A DNA stretch of 64,000 nt, taken from the NCBI GenBank assembly GCA_958299035.1, contig CATQJL010000316.1, positions 25,149,676 to 25,213,675 on the forward strand, written 5' to 3'. Under the pieces are notes generated by a model that was not told the origin of the DNA, did no database searches, and was given only the letters and a program-made list of their open reading frames with translations. Each line of letters starts with the position of its first letter. Within the stretch, counting starts at the first letter, position 1. Shown piece by piece: positions 23,131 to 34,089 of this stretch. Source of the DNA: Cylicocyclus nassatus (lineage: Eukaryota; Nematoda; Chromadorea; Rhabditida; Strongylidae). Position numbers and translations under genes: made by a program.

Positions 23131-23164
23131 TTCGTTACCGATCGATATTTTTTATCGATTTTTT

Positions 23165-23445
23165 GCGAAATTTGAGCTACGAACCTGGGGATTGGCACGG
23201 GGGGGGGGTTAGTATGCGAATCACGAATCCAATGTAGGTTTATAAAATTAGATTGCCTATATTGATTTCATCGAATCAAAGTTCGAGCTAAAGGGCTGGG
23301 AGTTGGCGCAGGGGGTAAGTGAGCATGCTGATGACGAACAAGTATTAGTTTTAGATTATTTCTTTAGAATTTTTGCAAAGTTTGAGCTGCGTAGCTGGAA
23401 AATGACTCAAAGGGTTAAGCAAGTGGGCATGCTGATTACGAAATT
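23165..23445. repeat. Three-copy diverged tandem repeat, period about 105-120 bases
   Basis: AAATTTGAGCTACGAACCTGG, AAAGTTCGAGCTAAAGGGCTG and AAAGTTTGAGCTGCGTAGCTGG each introduce a unit, followed by a GGCACGGGGGG or GGCGCAGGGGG-type tract and then GCATGCTGATGACGAA or a variant. The preceding sequence (22975-23095, with CTGTCTGTC and CCGAATCGGACCAAACTTTG) appears to belong to the same dispersed repeat. Confidence 0.55.
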
Positions 23446-24900
23446 GAAAAGGGGATAGAGAATTGGCATGTAGAAGTCGGCACAGGGAAAGGCTGTGCAG
23501 GAATAGGGATGGTGACTCTCAACATAGTACATTAGTAGTTCAAAAGTTTTTTGATTCTTAGATCAAAATAGCAATGTGAAAAAAAAAACTTCAGGTCGGG
23601 ATGGCGTAAGGCGTATAGGCTCATGAACATTCTGAATAGCGGGCAAATGATTTTCGAATGGTTGAACAACGGTACGACTAATTGAGGAGAAATTTTCACA
23701 AATCTAGGTGGGCGTGGTACACATCCGTCAAGTATTCCAACGTATTTAAATCCCAATTCTGCGTCACGGAGCTGCAGCATAGAATGAGTTTTTAGTGGTG
23801 TTGTGAGTCTTTTATGCACTGTTCAAATGTTGTTTATTTGCAAGATGTAACTTCCCCCTTCTTCTTTGCTCTCAACCCTGCACATTTTTTTGTAAGAAGA
23901 TAGGTCACGATAGCGAAGGGAAGCTTTATAAACATCTAGTTTGATATCGGCTCTGTCGAATGGACCGTGTTAAATGACTAAAAAAGAAAATAACTTAACG
24001 CCGTAAAAATTCGAATGTAACACAGCTTATGTCACGTCAATATTAGGTACTTCGATTCAGTTAGATATGCAAAATAAATATAGGACAGGTTTGAGCTTAT
24101 GAGACCGGACTTTATTCCCTCCTTTTACTTCCGTAAATAAAGATGTACATCAGCTTACTACGAACAGCTATGCTACATTTTTATACTTTCACTAATCACA
24201 TACATCTTTTTCTATTTCAGCTTGTTTTCATAGCCTTTTTACTATGAATCTTGTTGAGGTATTTTATAAAATTATGATGAAGTTATTCTAGCAAGTGCGG
24301 ATACAGCATTTTTTTTATTTGCTAACATTACACTTTAACTTCAATGGAATTCGCAGAAATTCGCAGTTTCATCACATGTGGGTAAGCCGTAAATATTGGA
24401 ATAACAGCTCTAGGGCTTACACTTTCTTTCCTGAATAAATTTTATAATGCGAAGATAAGCGTCAAAACGATAAGAGATAAGTGACGGTAACGAAAAAAGA
24501 TAAGAGAATCGTTTCATATTGTATTCAAGTGGAACCAGTTTTACAGAACGGTATCTAGAGATCGGCTAAAGTGATCAAAGCAAGCGAGTTGTTAACGATC
24601 AAAAAGTTTGCACATTATTTTGGGTCACCCTGCATGCATCTGAATAGCTTGTTTCATTCCTTTGGGTAATGTTATGGTACGATACTCCAACCGTTTATTG
24701 ATGTTTACTCACTGTTGTCTACATAAGTTTGAAATCTGTTTTGGCTATCTGTAGTGTGGTAATGACAACCTTAAATTAAGAATTTCTATAAAAGAATTGC
24801 ACATTTTCCATGGTAATTTTGTACTGGTACATTTTCGAGAACTCCGCATCGTACTATCGTTTCACGCTACGTCCATCGGTCTTCACGCTCAACTGCTCTA
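23446..24900. other. No gene recognised
   Basis: AT-rich DNA. A diverged copy of the 3.6-4.2/12.1-12.5 kb repeat lies at about 24480-24640 (GAGTTGTTAACGATCAAAAAG, TTGGGTCACCCTGCATG). No exon is supported. Confidence 0.4.
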
Positions 24901-26310
24901 GACTAGACTCTCCTCAGATCCATGGTTTATTGCGCTTACGCCCACGAGCAGCACCCTGAAAATGAGGACGCTAGCAGCAAGCATCAGAACCTCAGATTTG
25001 CACAGTCAGCTGCGTCATTTCTTTTTGCAAATCAACCGAGCATTCGTTTCTTTTGTAGCTTCCTATATCCTTGCTATGAGCTTGTGTTATTTTATTGCTA
25101 CTAATCTAGTAAGAAACGTGACACGCTGGAAATGTGGTCGAAATATGGAAATTACTATAGCGATACTTCACAAAGATTGCAACTGTGTGAAACTGCTTCT
25201 CAGCAGACAGGCACCAACTGAAACTCAAATGATTTCCTTAATCTAAGTGCGAGCACGAGCCATTTTTATTCGGCAATCTTTCTGAAACAATGTGCGATGT
25301 GTTTCAAATTTCAAAGTTTTCGTATTTAAATCTCAGCAGAACGATCTCGAATCTTCCTAAAAAGCCCAAAGCCAGTGTCCTCCCAACCTCAGTGCTCGAG
25401 CTTTTTACTCGGAATCTATTTAGGTTGCCAAGCGAGCCAATACCAAAGCAATAGCTATCATAAATTATACATAACAAGGAAAAATCTCTAGACTATTTCG
25501 CCGAGTACCGTCTTTCCGCGAGGATCAGGCAATGTTTTTGACTACGGCATGGGAGTCCTAAATTGAGAGAGTCTAACAGTGAAAATCTTACAGATGGATC
25601 ACATGAGCAGCCGGATGGGCATGGCACGGTCAAAGCTCCTCAATTTAGGTTTGCGTGGACATCGTCTTCAAACGAGTTTCTTTAGAATTTCACCACATGT
25701 CGTTTAGGTTACGCCCAAAGTTGCGCTTGTGATGGCGCTGTGCCAGCGCCGTTCTAGCACCGTGCTAGCATGTATAGTGTAAACCCATCTCCATCTGCTA
25801 TGTAAAAACCATCGACGTCCCGGCATTGCGCCTGTACGGTGCTGGCACGGGGCTAAAACGGACAATTCCTGGAATCAGCCTTCGAGTTTGCAGCTGATCA
25901 GATGTTCTTTTCCATTCAGAAGTGAGTATTGTGCTGTGATGATTTCATGCTTGTAGAAAAACATGTGCTCAGTGTACAATAATCTATCTGTAGCATAAGC
26001 GGACATTGTTTTTATTCCATAAGCACTATTTGAATCTAATAAGATGCATGGAGATAATTGTAACCGTGTTTTTATTGTGTAGTTCTCTAATAGAAGTTTT
26101 ACCTCAAATGACTATGCAGAATTGGGCAGTAATTAACGATGCACTCGAGGTCGAAAGCAGTGTGCAATTTGGGGGAGAAAGAGTTCAGATTATCACTATA
26201 TAATCACACGTATGTATGCACCATGCAAGCCTATTTGCAGTATTCTCAAACGAAAAATGAGCTCTACAGGGTGGGGTTCACACAACAAACGAAATGCACA
26301 TCAGATACAA
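24901..26310. other. No clear gene; one weak secreted-peptide frame and a GC foldback
   Basis: A 51-codon plus frame at 26048-26203 starts MEIIVTVFLLCSSLIEVL, which looks like a signal peptide, but there is no promoter, splice context or recognisable mature peptide. At 25735-25865 GTGCCAGCGCCGTTCTAGCAC and CGGTGCTGGCACGGGGCTA can fold back. Neither is strong. Confidence 0.25.
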
Positions 26311-27300
26311 GTGTGTAAACAACTACAAATGAAGAGAAAATGACTAGTTCCGGACTGATGATTGCACAGCTGGGGGAGGCTAGAATCGTTGTAAGCACCC
26401 CCTTACACGATCGTGGTGGTCTCTACACTAGTCGAGGTGTCATCGTGAGGTACGAGCAGGTTGAGATCGAAGAAAGTGACGCCTCGTACCGATACGAGCG
26501 TTGGTACATCTCGCAAGAGAACGCACGATGAACCTGAAACGTGCTGACATCAGAGACTCGTCGGCAAACGCTGCAGTGTGAGGTAAAAACTAGTTCCGAA
26601 TGAAGGCGAATGGAGCTTCCGAACACGGAAGAACGCGGCGGTCGAGCTCCTCGCTGACAGCCGCTTGCACCGCGTTCGCAAGCGCTTTCCTCGACATCTG
26701 CCTTCGTCCTGGACTACTCTTTACAGTGCTCGACTACTGACGCTCAGTGAAAGTGAAAACGGACTTTTGCAAGCTCTCAGAAAGCTCTCTAACATATATG
26801 GCGACTATAATCGAAGCAAAAACGCGACGGCACTAGCTTGAAAACTTAAAAGTTCAAACGGCGGACTATTGACAGATAAATCTGAGAGTGCTGCATTTTT
26901 ACCGTAACTGAAAAAGATGTAAGCACTGCAACAGCAAGTGAAGTCAACAGTACACTGCCCTAAAATCGCGATAGTTATGTAAAACCCTATAGATGTTCTA
27001 TGTGAAAAGGATATCAAGTAGCGAAGGGCTGTAGAATTGTATGGAACTGCTTCTGCTAGACTTTATACGTTAGATTTGTCGACAATGTCTTACTTACAAA
27101 CGCTCACAAAATTTTACAAAAGATCTTTAATGCTAAAAGAGTTTTTTCGCACTGCTTATCACCAGTAACAAAATAGTGGAAGTAATTTCTTTGAGTCAGG
27201 AGAAATTTTCATGTTCAACAAAAAATTAAGTTTGCGAAAAACTGCCTAAATTGGTACAGGTGTACGATTATGGTAAATGTAATCGGACACCTCAGTTTTA
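26311..27300. other. No gene recognised
   Basis: 26341-26630 is GC-richer and open on both strands. The string ACTAGTTCCG occurs at 26343 and again at 26588. I could not assign a protein. 26800-27240 is AT-rich with nothing supportable. Confidence 0.3.
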
Positions 27301-27324
27301 AAAGATAACTGTAGCGGGCTCCCG

Positions 27325-27570
27325 ATGCAAACCATAGAACTTTGCAACACATTGGCGCTCCAGAAGTTCGGACGTACCCGCGGTTTGATTCCACCTCGTT
27401 CCCACAAAAGCAGGAAATCGTACCGTGACATGGCCGTTGCCATGATTTCCTGCTTTGTGAAGACGAAACTGAATCAAGGGGCGGCTATGTTCAAACTTCT
27501 GAAGCAATTTTTCCGCTTTAGAAGCCATACTTTGCAGTAGCAATCGGGCTATGGCTCGCTTCAGTAATGC
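27325..27570. mobile_element. Foldback element with a strong central hairpin
   Basis: The arms read outward from a centre near 27431. CACAAAAGCAGGAAATC (27403) pairs with GATTTCCTGCTTTGTG (ending 27459) almost perfectly. Further out, CCAGAAGTTCGGACGTA and GGTTTGATTC pair with TGTTCAAACTTCTGAAGC and GAATCAAGGGG in diverged form. The short central ATGGCCGTTGCCAT is itself palindromic. No coding role: the open frames here exist on both strands. Confidence 0.6.
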
Positions 27571-27690
27571 GTTGGGAATGAGGTGCTCCCAAGTCTGCAC
27601 GGACACTGCCTTTGCAGTCATTAAAAGGCCCTAAAATATTAGAGCGGGCTTTTTTAATAGTAGATACAGCCGAGTACATTCTCCGCTCGA

Positions 27691-27845
27691 AGTAGTGTGC
27701 TTGTGGTGCCAAGATCTCGCAGTAAAACTGGAGTGTGAACAAATAGCCACGCCAGTAATGCCGGTATCTTGCGCGCGCAAGCGGTCGGCATTACAAGCGC
27801 ATTTATTTGTTCACGCGCAATTCTATATTGAGCAAAGAATATACT
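27691..27845. mobile_element. Short foldback element (copy 2)
   Basis: It is related to 6304-6479, sharing AGTGTGCTTG on the left and GTTCACGCGCAATT and CTATATTGAGC on the right. Between them GCCGGTATCTTGCGCGCGCAAG and a GGCATTAC...GTAATGCC pair fold back. It lies immediately before the 1-kb TIR element starting at 27850. Confidence 0.65.
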
Positions 27846-27849
27846 AAAA

Positions 27850-28866
27850 TGTACAATGCGCCTAACGGGGCCAGCGCCGCGTAGTGCAGTCACACATATA
27901 CGCGCGAGCGCTACCGTACGCGCAGCGTGCAGGGACTATGCTGCGCACAGCATGCGGATCCTTTATCGTTGTATTCGTAGTTTTCGTTTAGCAGCGAATT
28001 GTCTTCCAGGCTTCTTCGGATGGCTGTTTCCAAATGCCGTGATCCATTATATCGCCTCGTGTTTCAACGGACATAATCGTATATTACTTCGGCTTGAATG
28101 AACTGCGCCAACGTGCTGCTTACTTGAATTGTTCTCTTAACCTACACGATATACGATCACACCTTACGATATTCACCTTTAGCTGAAAGGAGAGAGAGAA
28201 CCGGTCGTTCTCAGATGAAATGATTACATTAAATCTTTGAAAGATGCCGTAGCCGACGCTACCGTAAATTACGGTCCGTAATGTGTTACCCGATGATCCT
28301 TTACTAATGTTTTGTACGTTTCCGACCCAGTTCGCAAAACAGTGTTTTTGCCTTGTTTGCGATTTGCATTCAACAAAGGAAACTGCTAGCTGGCAGCCTC
28401 CCGAATACCTACAATTCTGGCTCCTCCCTTTTGGAACGCCAATTGTAATTGAGTTGTGAGCCGGAGAACTCGGCGTCGTAGTGTTTGTCGAAGTTTTGCC
28501 GAAGAGCCCGGCTTAGGAATAAAGCAATTAATCCAACCGTGTTTAACAATTCGCTGCTACAAGCACGGTGAAAAACACAAATCCACTGAACTCCAGCACA
28601 AAAGACCTCGAACCTCCATTTTGTCTTCCATTCGAGCAGTAATACTTTTAGAGATCTCAGGAAGTACTGAAGTAGAGTTTCAGACAGGGGAAGCTAGAAA
28701 TTTGGAAGCAAGACAGAGTAAGCTAAGAAAGAATCAGGAAGAGTAGCTAAAACAAGGACTACGCCGCTTTGCGCGGCATGGTCCTCGCACGCTGCGTACG
28801 GTAGCGCCCGCGCGAAGGTGTGTGACTGCACTACGCGGCGCTGGCCTCGCTAGACCCATTGTACAG
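27850..28866. mobile_element. 1-kb DNA element with about 110-base terminal inverted repeats
   Basis: The left arm TGTACAATGCGCCTAACG with GGCCAGCGCCGCGTAGTGCA and GTCACACA pairs with the right arm ending CATTGTACA, which contains TGCACTACGCGGCGCTGGCC. The match runs on through GCTACCGTACGC and its complement. The interior (about 27960-28760) has a 96-codon plus frame (28456-28743) that is basic and resembles no transposase I know, so the element is probably non-autonomous. Confidence 0.8.
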
Positions 28867-29502
28867 CGCCACTATTGAGCTCGGAAAAAGTAGTTATTGT
28901 GCAAATTTTGTCATAGCACTTTTGCTCCAACTATGTGCGCCCTATCTTGGATGTGACATTCGGAAGTTCAAAAAGAGACAGAGAAGTTGGACAAAACTGA
29001 GGTTAAGGCAAACAAAAGACATGCAGAACTGAACAGGACAAGACCAAGTAGGCACGCAGACTGGAGACATTTTTGTTGGAACAAGAACAAAATGGTCAGT
29101 AATCATATTCATTCAAAAACCATAGAACTCTCCTAAACGCAGTGTACAAGAAAGATTTGGACTTTGATATTGGCTCTATAAATGCAAAAAAATGGCAGAA
29201 AAATCATGGCAAAGCTTTGTGAAGAGATCAGCAAATGAACGAAAGACTCAGTAAGCATTAGCAAACAGCTAAATAACAGAACTAGTATTACGTAAATTGA
29301 CACGCCTATAAAGGCACACTCAACAGGTGGTATGTAGCCGGTAGGAGTGACTAGTAGAGGGGATCACATACGGGTAGAACTAGAAAAACGGGGTCAAACC
29401 AAGTGAAGCGAGTTCAGAAGCGAAAGCAAGTCCCAACACAGGGGATTTGAGCAGAAACCGGGATTCCATCGAGTCTCGGCTCGCGCTAAATCAGCAAAGC
29501 GT

Positions 29503-31898
29503 TCATACCCGAAACGGGCTTTTCTGCCGCTGTAGCGTTTTTCTGCTCATGCGGAAATCCGCCGCTCGACTATACTGTCGCTCCGCTGGTTCGGATCGTC
29601 CACGATGCTGCAGTTTAAGTCGACGTTTTCTCTCGACGTCCAGCTGCTCCCGCAGAAGCGCCAGCTGCGATTCCAACATCTTCCGTTTGTGCGTAAAGGT
29701 CTGCTCCTTTTGTTCAATGACCATTTCAAGCTAAAACTGAGGAAATCAAGAACGGTTAACAGCCATCACACAACCATCATCAAGCATTCCATCGTTATGA
29801 ATCTGTCCCACAAAGGGGAATTACAGAGAAGATTTTTTTGGAGAACATGTGAGAACAAGGCATCATAACAAAGGTATTATGATCGAACTTAGCTTCCATT
29901 CCATATTACATTGCAAGTTCATTTTAAGAAGATCACGTCTGAGGAGAGGCGCAGTTGGCGATAGAGGGGATGAGGACGCATAAAATGAAAATTTTGCGGC
30001 CATGCGCGGCGCGGTTTGACCTCTGCGTGTCTGTCCACGTTTTCTACCAGAAACGCGTCGAACCGCAAATTGGAGGTGTTGAAATGTGCACTAACAGTGA
30101 TATGACCACATGGTTTCACAATCCAGTAGATCTCTTAGTTAATGTGTGCAATACATTTTCCAAAGGCAGTTTGGCCTAGCTCGGCCCTTCATCTGCCCGA
30201 ACAACGAGGAAAACTTAGAGAAAGCAGAAAGATCCATTTTAGTTCCCACAGAACCCTAACCTGAAAATTGTGCAACTACATACATTAGCAGGGGTTGTCT
30301 AAGGTACAGACTTACTTATTGTTGGATAGCTAATTCGAAGAACAATAAATGATAAAATTCAAGCATAGTAAACTCAAGAAGAAAGAAAGTTAGACTATGA
30401 CAGAAAAGTGGTTACGCGCAAAAAATTATGATCACAGAAAACAGAAAAATCACTGGCAAAAAATAAAAATAATGGAGTTAAAAACACTACAAATGTGCAA
30501 AGCTAACCTGTCTTTTTTCTACAGAAAGCTTTGAGATTCTAGATTCCAATTCAGTTTGTTCCTTCATTAATTTAGTCATATTCCGATTACCGGTATCTCT
30601 TTCTAGCTGGGCAATCTGGGAAAAAGATTAACTTTTAGGTGATTGACTGCAAAATTTTCAAACCTGAGATTGCAGTTGGGCGCAATTTCTGTACAGTTCT
30701 GTATTTTCCTTTTTCATGGCTGCGAGCGATTTGTCGATGGCTTTTCTTTCGCTCAGTGTGTTACGAACAGCTATTTCGGTGCGTGTTTTTTCTTCCTCCA
30801 GCTAAAAGTGATCCATCACAAGGTATAATGATATTTGAAGAAAATATCAGATGCAGTAAACTTACAGCCTCAACATGTTTCTTCAGAGACGCCACTTCTC
30901 GATTTAATCGTGCACGAAAACCGTCCAACTCTTTCTTTTCGACCTCTACTCTAACAAGCTTCCGTTTCAGCTTTTCCACTTCATTTGTCAGCACCAATCT
31001 TTCTTAATTCAATATTTTGAAATATCAGTAGCTAATCGCTTTATCTGACAACCCTTCTATTCAAATACAAAGGACATAGTCTGGAAAGATTCGACGGGTA
31101 ACATAGTGCAGCTGCGGTGAACAACACCTACGCGTGAAAATTGCCAATGAAGCGCACAATGTTGACGGCCAGTATATGCGCGCAAGTGCGGCAGCGTTGA
31201 GAATCTGTGTAATTCGTAACAGCTATCGGATATACCATGTGCTGCCTCTGCGAATCGAGACAAAAAGAGCCGCGGCGCTTCCTGAAGCTCGCATACAGGC
31301 TGTTTAGTAAACAGTACTACGATCTATGTCAACTCAAGTGATCCCCTTCTTCGGCGCAAATACGCATCCGCAGCGCGTGGACATTACGCAACGAACTGCG
31401 ATAGTGGCGAATGAACGCGCGTCGCGGGGCTCTAGCGTTGCGCGTAAGCTGATCGATAAAGGTGCACATCATTGACACAGACTATAAAAATGGTCCAAAT
31501 TTCTTGAACAACCTACCCCTACGAAGCATAACCAGTTCGTCCCTCATCTCCCGCTCTAGCTTACTCAATTCTCCTTCAGCCCGTTGGAAAGCGGCAATCT
31601 GCTGAGTGAGCATTCTTTTTGACTGATTTCCATCCTCGCATCTTCGCTCAGCGTCACCCAACTTTTGCACCAGCAACGCATTGCGATGATTTGAATCACG
31701 CAGTTCATTCCTTAGAAATAAGTGTTGAGGATGCAGAGTTGGAAAGCAAATTGCCAAGACAAACTTCATCCGCTCGAGTTCAGCGGCCAGCGCATCGTTC
31801 TTTGCGATAAGTGCATCATGGTTCTGCTTCAGATGAGTAATCTTTTCTTCAAACACGGTTTTTTGATAATCTTGCGTTGTCCTTTTCGCATTTACTGC
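29503..31898 (-). CDS. Rootletin-like coiled-coil protein, C-terminal exons (5' part missing)
   Basis: Six minus-strand exons join in phase: 31898-31765, 31710-31517, 31002-30866, 30801-30664, 30615-30508 and 29730-29503 (939 bases, 312 residues plus stop). All introns have GT donors and AG acceptors (54, 514, 64, 48 and 777 bases). The product is almost wholly heptad-rich coiled coil. Key stretches are KKELDGFRARLNREVASLKK, NTLSERKAIDKSLAAMKKEN, AQLERDTGNRNMTKLM and LESQLALLREQLDVERKRR. From memory of the family, the segment from KKELD to QSQIAQLER aligns without gaps to the near-C-terminal region of vertebrate rootletin (CROCC; CHE-10 in Caenorhabditis), and the following 70 residues match the end of that protein. 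Rootletin forms the striated rootlet at the base of sensory cilia, so expression in ciliated neurons is expected. After the coiled coil the tail is basic (SRKTLQRQKSPFRV). The last codons contain a GTATGA that could serve as a donor to a further exon. Upstream exons must lie beyond 31.9 kb. Confidence 0.75.
31003..31516 (-). other. Expanded intron of the rootletin-like gene
   Basis: This intron is 514 bases where three of the other four are 48-64. Its content is GC-richer and unlike its neighbours (for example CGCAACGAACTGCGATAG and GCGCGTCGCGGGGCTC), which suggests an inserted repeat. The splice phases across it still match: one base from the upstream exon and two from the downstream exon form a Glu codon. 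Confidence 0.55.
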
Positions 31899-32516
31899 CT
31901 ATTACAGGATGAGATGATCAAAAAATGAAAAAATCGATTTTGTATGGTTGAATCAGATACAAGACATTAAATGAAATCTGATCCCTACTATTTTTTGTAT
32001 TACTACAGTGCATTGAAAACTGCTGGCTTTGTTTTCATAGAGGAGGCATCGTACGCAGGGATGGATGCAGTTGCATCCGGTGTACACAGCTCGTCTTAGG
32101 AACAAACGGGAGGAGATACAGGCACAAGCCGTATTTGATCCACTCCCAATTCGCGATTGGTCAGATCATGAACGCACTAATAGCGAAGTTGATGAAGTGG
32201 ATCAAGTATTAGGTGGACATTCGCTTCGCTACTGTTCAGTTCACTGACCTGACCAAAAGCAAAGTGGATCAAGGTTCAAGCAGATCAAGTGGATCAAGTA
32301 TAGCGTGCGCCATAAGAGCGCTCTACAACAGAGCAGCCGACAACGTCCGCGATTGCGACTTGTCCCTCATGCGATGACACACCCATACCAAAACTTTCTT
32401 CTTGATTTAGGGATTTTGAAAACAAACTGATAAAAAACATATCAGGGACTATGCAATGTCCTATTTGCGTGCGCAAGGCGAGGGCCGCGTATGCCCTTCT
32501 GATCGATGAGCCCAAT

Positions 32517-32925
32517 TTAAAGGCAGTGTCCGGGGAAAAACTCGATTTTTAGAAAATCCACTTCCCAGGAGTTATCCGCAACGCTGAATCCGAAAATCCA
32601 CATTAGAAGGCGCGAAAACGGCGAGAACATACGTTTTCCGAAGCCGCACAATTTGAAATTTGACGGTCCCCACCAAGGCAGAGACGCAGAGTCGCTGCGG
32701 GACACAACACTTTAACTGTGGCGGCATACTCTGCCGCATAGCAGCAATTCGGACAGCTCGGAGGGCCCCGCCCCAAGGCGTAAGTTTCCCCACTTTCTGG
32801 TCGTTTTTCTTGCTTTAGGTCGAGCGTTATGACGTCGCACTTGTGCGATGTTGTGTCTGAGGGGGGACACTCTCGCCTGGCACTCAAATCCCAAAACCGA
32901 TCTCGTGCCCGGACACTGCCTTTAA
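32517..32925. mobile_element. TTAA-flanked inverted-repeat element (copy 1)
   Basis: Ends TTAAAGGCAGTGTCCGGG (32517) and CCCGGACACTGCCTTTAA (ending 32925) are exact reverse complements. TTAA at both outer edges is what piggyBac-type insertion leaves. Further inside, the arms diverge. The long minus-strand frames within do not resemble a transposase, so the element is non-autonomous. A relative with the same TTAAAGGCAGTG end is at 55312-55629. Confidence 0.75.
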
Positions 32926-33105
32926 GTGTGCAAAATAAAGTACACGAACGTCACGCGAGGGACTCGCAAGGTAGTTGCACCATCTGTAGGAAAAGCGCTA
33001 AACACCAACATTGCGCTATTGGCCCCGCCGCTTGATCAGCCCATCGGGACCTCACAAGGCGAGTATAAAAAAATCCAAGCACCGCCCATCGGGACCTCAC
33101 ACCTC

Positions 33106-33370
33106 TTAGGGCCGCATGCACTAACCTCCCCGCTAGGGAGGATATCGCAGCTCAAAAGAAAGCTTTATATTTCGAAACTCCAGATACCTGGATTTCACGT
33201 TGTGTACCTATCCGTAAGTATTCCTACTACTCTTCACTATGAACATGTTGAACAGGAGCGAGAAGCTGTACGAACTGCATTCTCCAACTTTTAAAAATGA
33301 TCTCTGATGATCCCCGGCGCTTTTCTTCGAAGTCATTTTTCTTTCTCCGAAGTTAACGAAGACCTTCCAA
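33106..33370 (-). repeat. Dispersed repeat (copy 2 of the 18845-19103 unit, inverted)
   Basis: It starts TTAGGGCCGCATGCACTAAC at the GC-rich end and runs through TACCTATCCGTAAGTATTCC, CATGTTGAACAGGAGCGAG and GATGATCCCCGGCGC to CTTTCTCCGAAGTT. The identity to the 18.8 kb copy is high apart from a gap-like difference near the middle. Confidence 0.7.
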
Positions 33371-33374
33371 AGTT

Positions 33375-33560
33375 GTACTAAACACCTAATACAACAGTGC
33401 TAAGCATGTTGCTGATGAGAACAAATGAGTTTTTGAAAAGCCGAATTTTTCGGTAAACCTCAAATTTCGACCTGTGGACCGTCGAAAATTTCATGACTTC
33501 AACACATCATTTATTCTTATCAGCAACATGCTTAGCACTGTTGTGTTAGATGTTCAGTAC
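33375..33560. repeat. Foldback with about 55-base arms
   Basis: GTACTAAACACCTAATACAA, CAGTGCTAAGCATGTTGCTG and TGAGAACAAATGA at the left pair with TCATTTATTCTTATCAGCAA, CATGCTTAGCACTGTTGTGT and TTAGATGTTCAGTAC at the right. The middle contains AAATTTCGACC and GTCGAAAATTT. It lies against the end of the preceding repeat and may be part of the same composite element. Confidence 0.75.
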
Positions 33561-33589
33561 ATTAGTACTCTGCGTTGATACCACTGCTT

Positions 33590-34089
33590 NNNNNNNNNNN
33601 NNNNNNNNNNNNNNNNNNNNNNNNNNNNNNNNNNNNNNNNNNNNNNNNNNNNNNNNNNNNNNNNNNNNNNNNNNNNNNNNNNNNNNNNNNNNNNNNNNNN
33701 NNNNNNNNNNNNNNNNNNNNNNNNNNNNNNNNNNNNNNNNNNNNNNNNNNNNNNNNNNNNNNNNNNNNNNNNNNNNNNNNNNNNNNNNNNNNNNNNNNNN
33801 NNNNNNNNNNNNNNNNNNNNNNNNNNNNNNNNNNNNNNNNNNNNNNNNNNNNNNNNNNNNNNNNNNNNNNNNNNNNNNNNNNNNNNNNNNNNNNNNNNNN
33901 NNNNNNNNNNNNNNNNNNNNNNNNNNNNNNNNNNNNNNNNNNNNNNNNNNNNNNNNNNNNNNNNNNNNNNNNNNNNNNNNNNNNNNNNNNNNNNNNNNNN
34001 NNNNNNNNNNNNNNNNNNNNNNNNNNNNNNNNNNNNNNNNNNNNNNNNNNNNNNNNNNNNNNNNNNNNNNNNNNNNNNNNNNNNNNNNN
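33590..34089. other. Assembly gap (500 N)
   Basis: Exactly 500 ambiguous bases, a conventional scaffold placeholder, so the true length is unknown. Long frames reported across it are artefacts. 5' exons of the rootletin-like gene may be hidden here. Confidence 0.99.

Noticed and set aside
26423..26626. Minus frame with CSVCRRVSDVSTFQVHRAF, resembling a C2H2 finger
   Set aside because: No second histidine at the required spacing and no splice context.
28456..28746. 96-codon basic plus frame inside the 1-kb TIR element as a transposase
   Set aside because: No catalytic motif, no similarity I recognise, and far shorter than any transposase.
32603..32887. 94-codon Cys-rich minus frame
   Set aside because: Entirely within the TTAA-flanked inverted-repeat element; three overlapping frames are open because of GC-rich composition.
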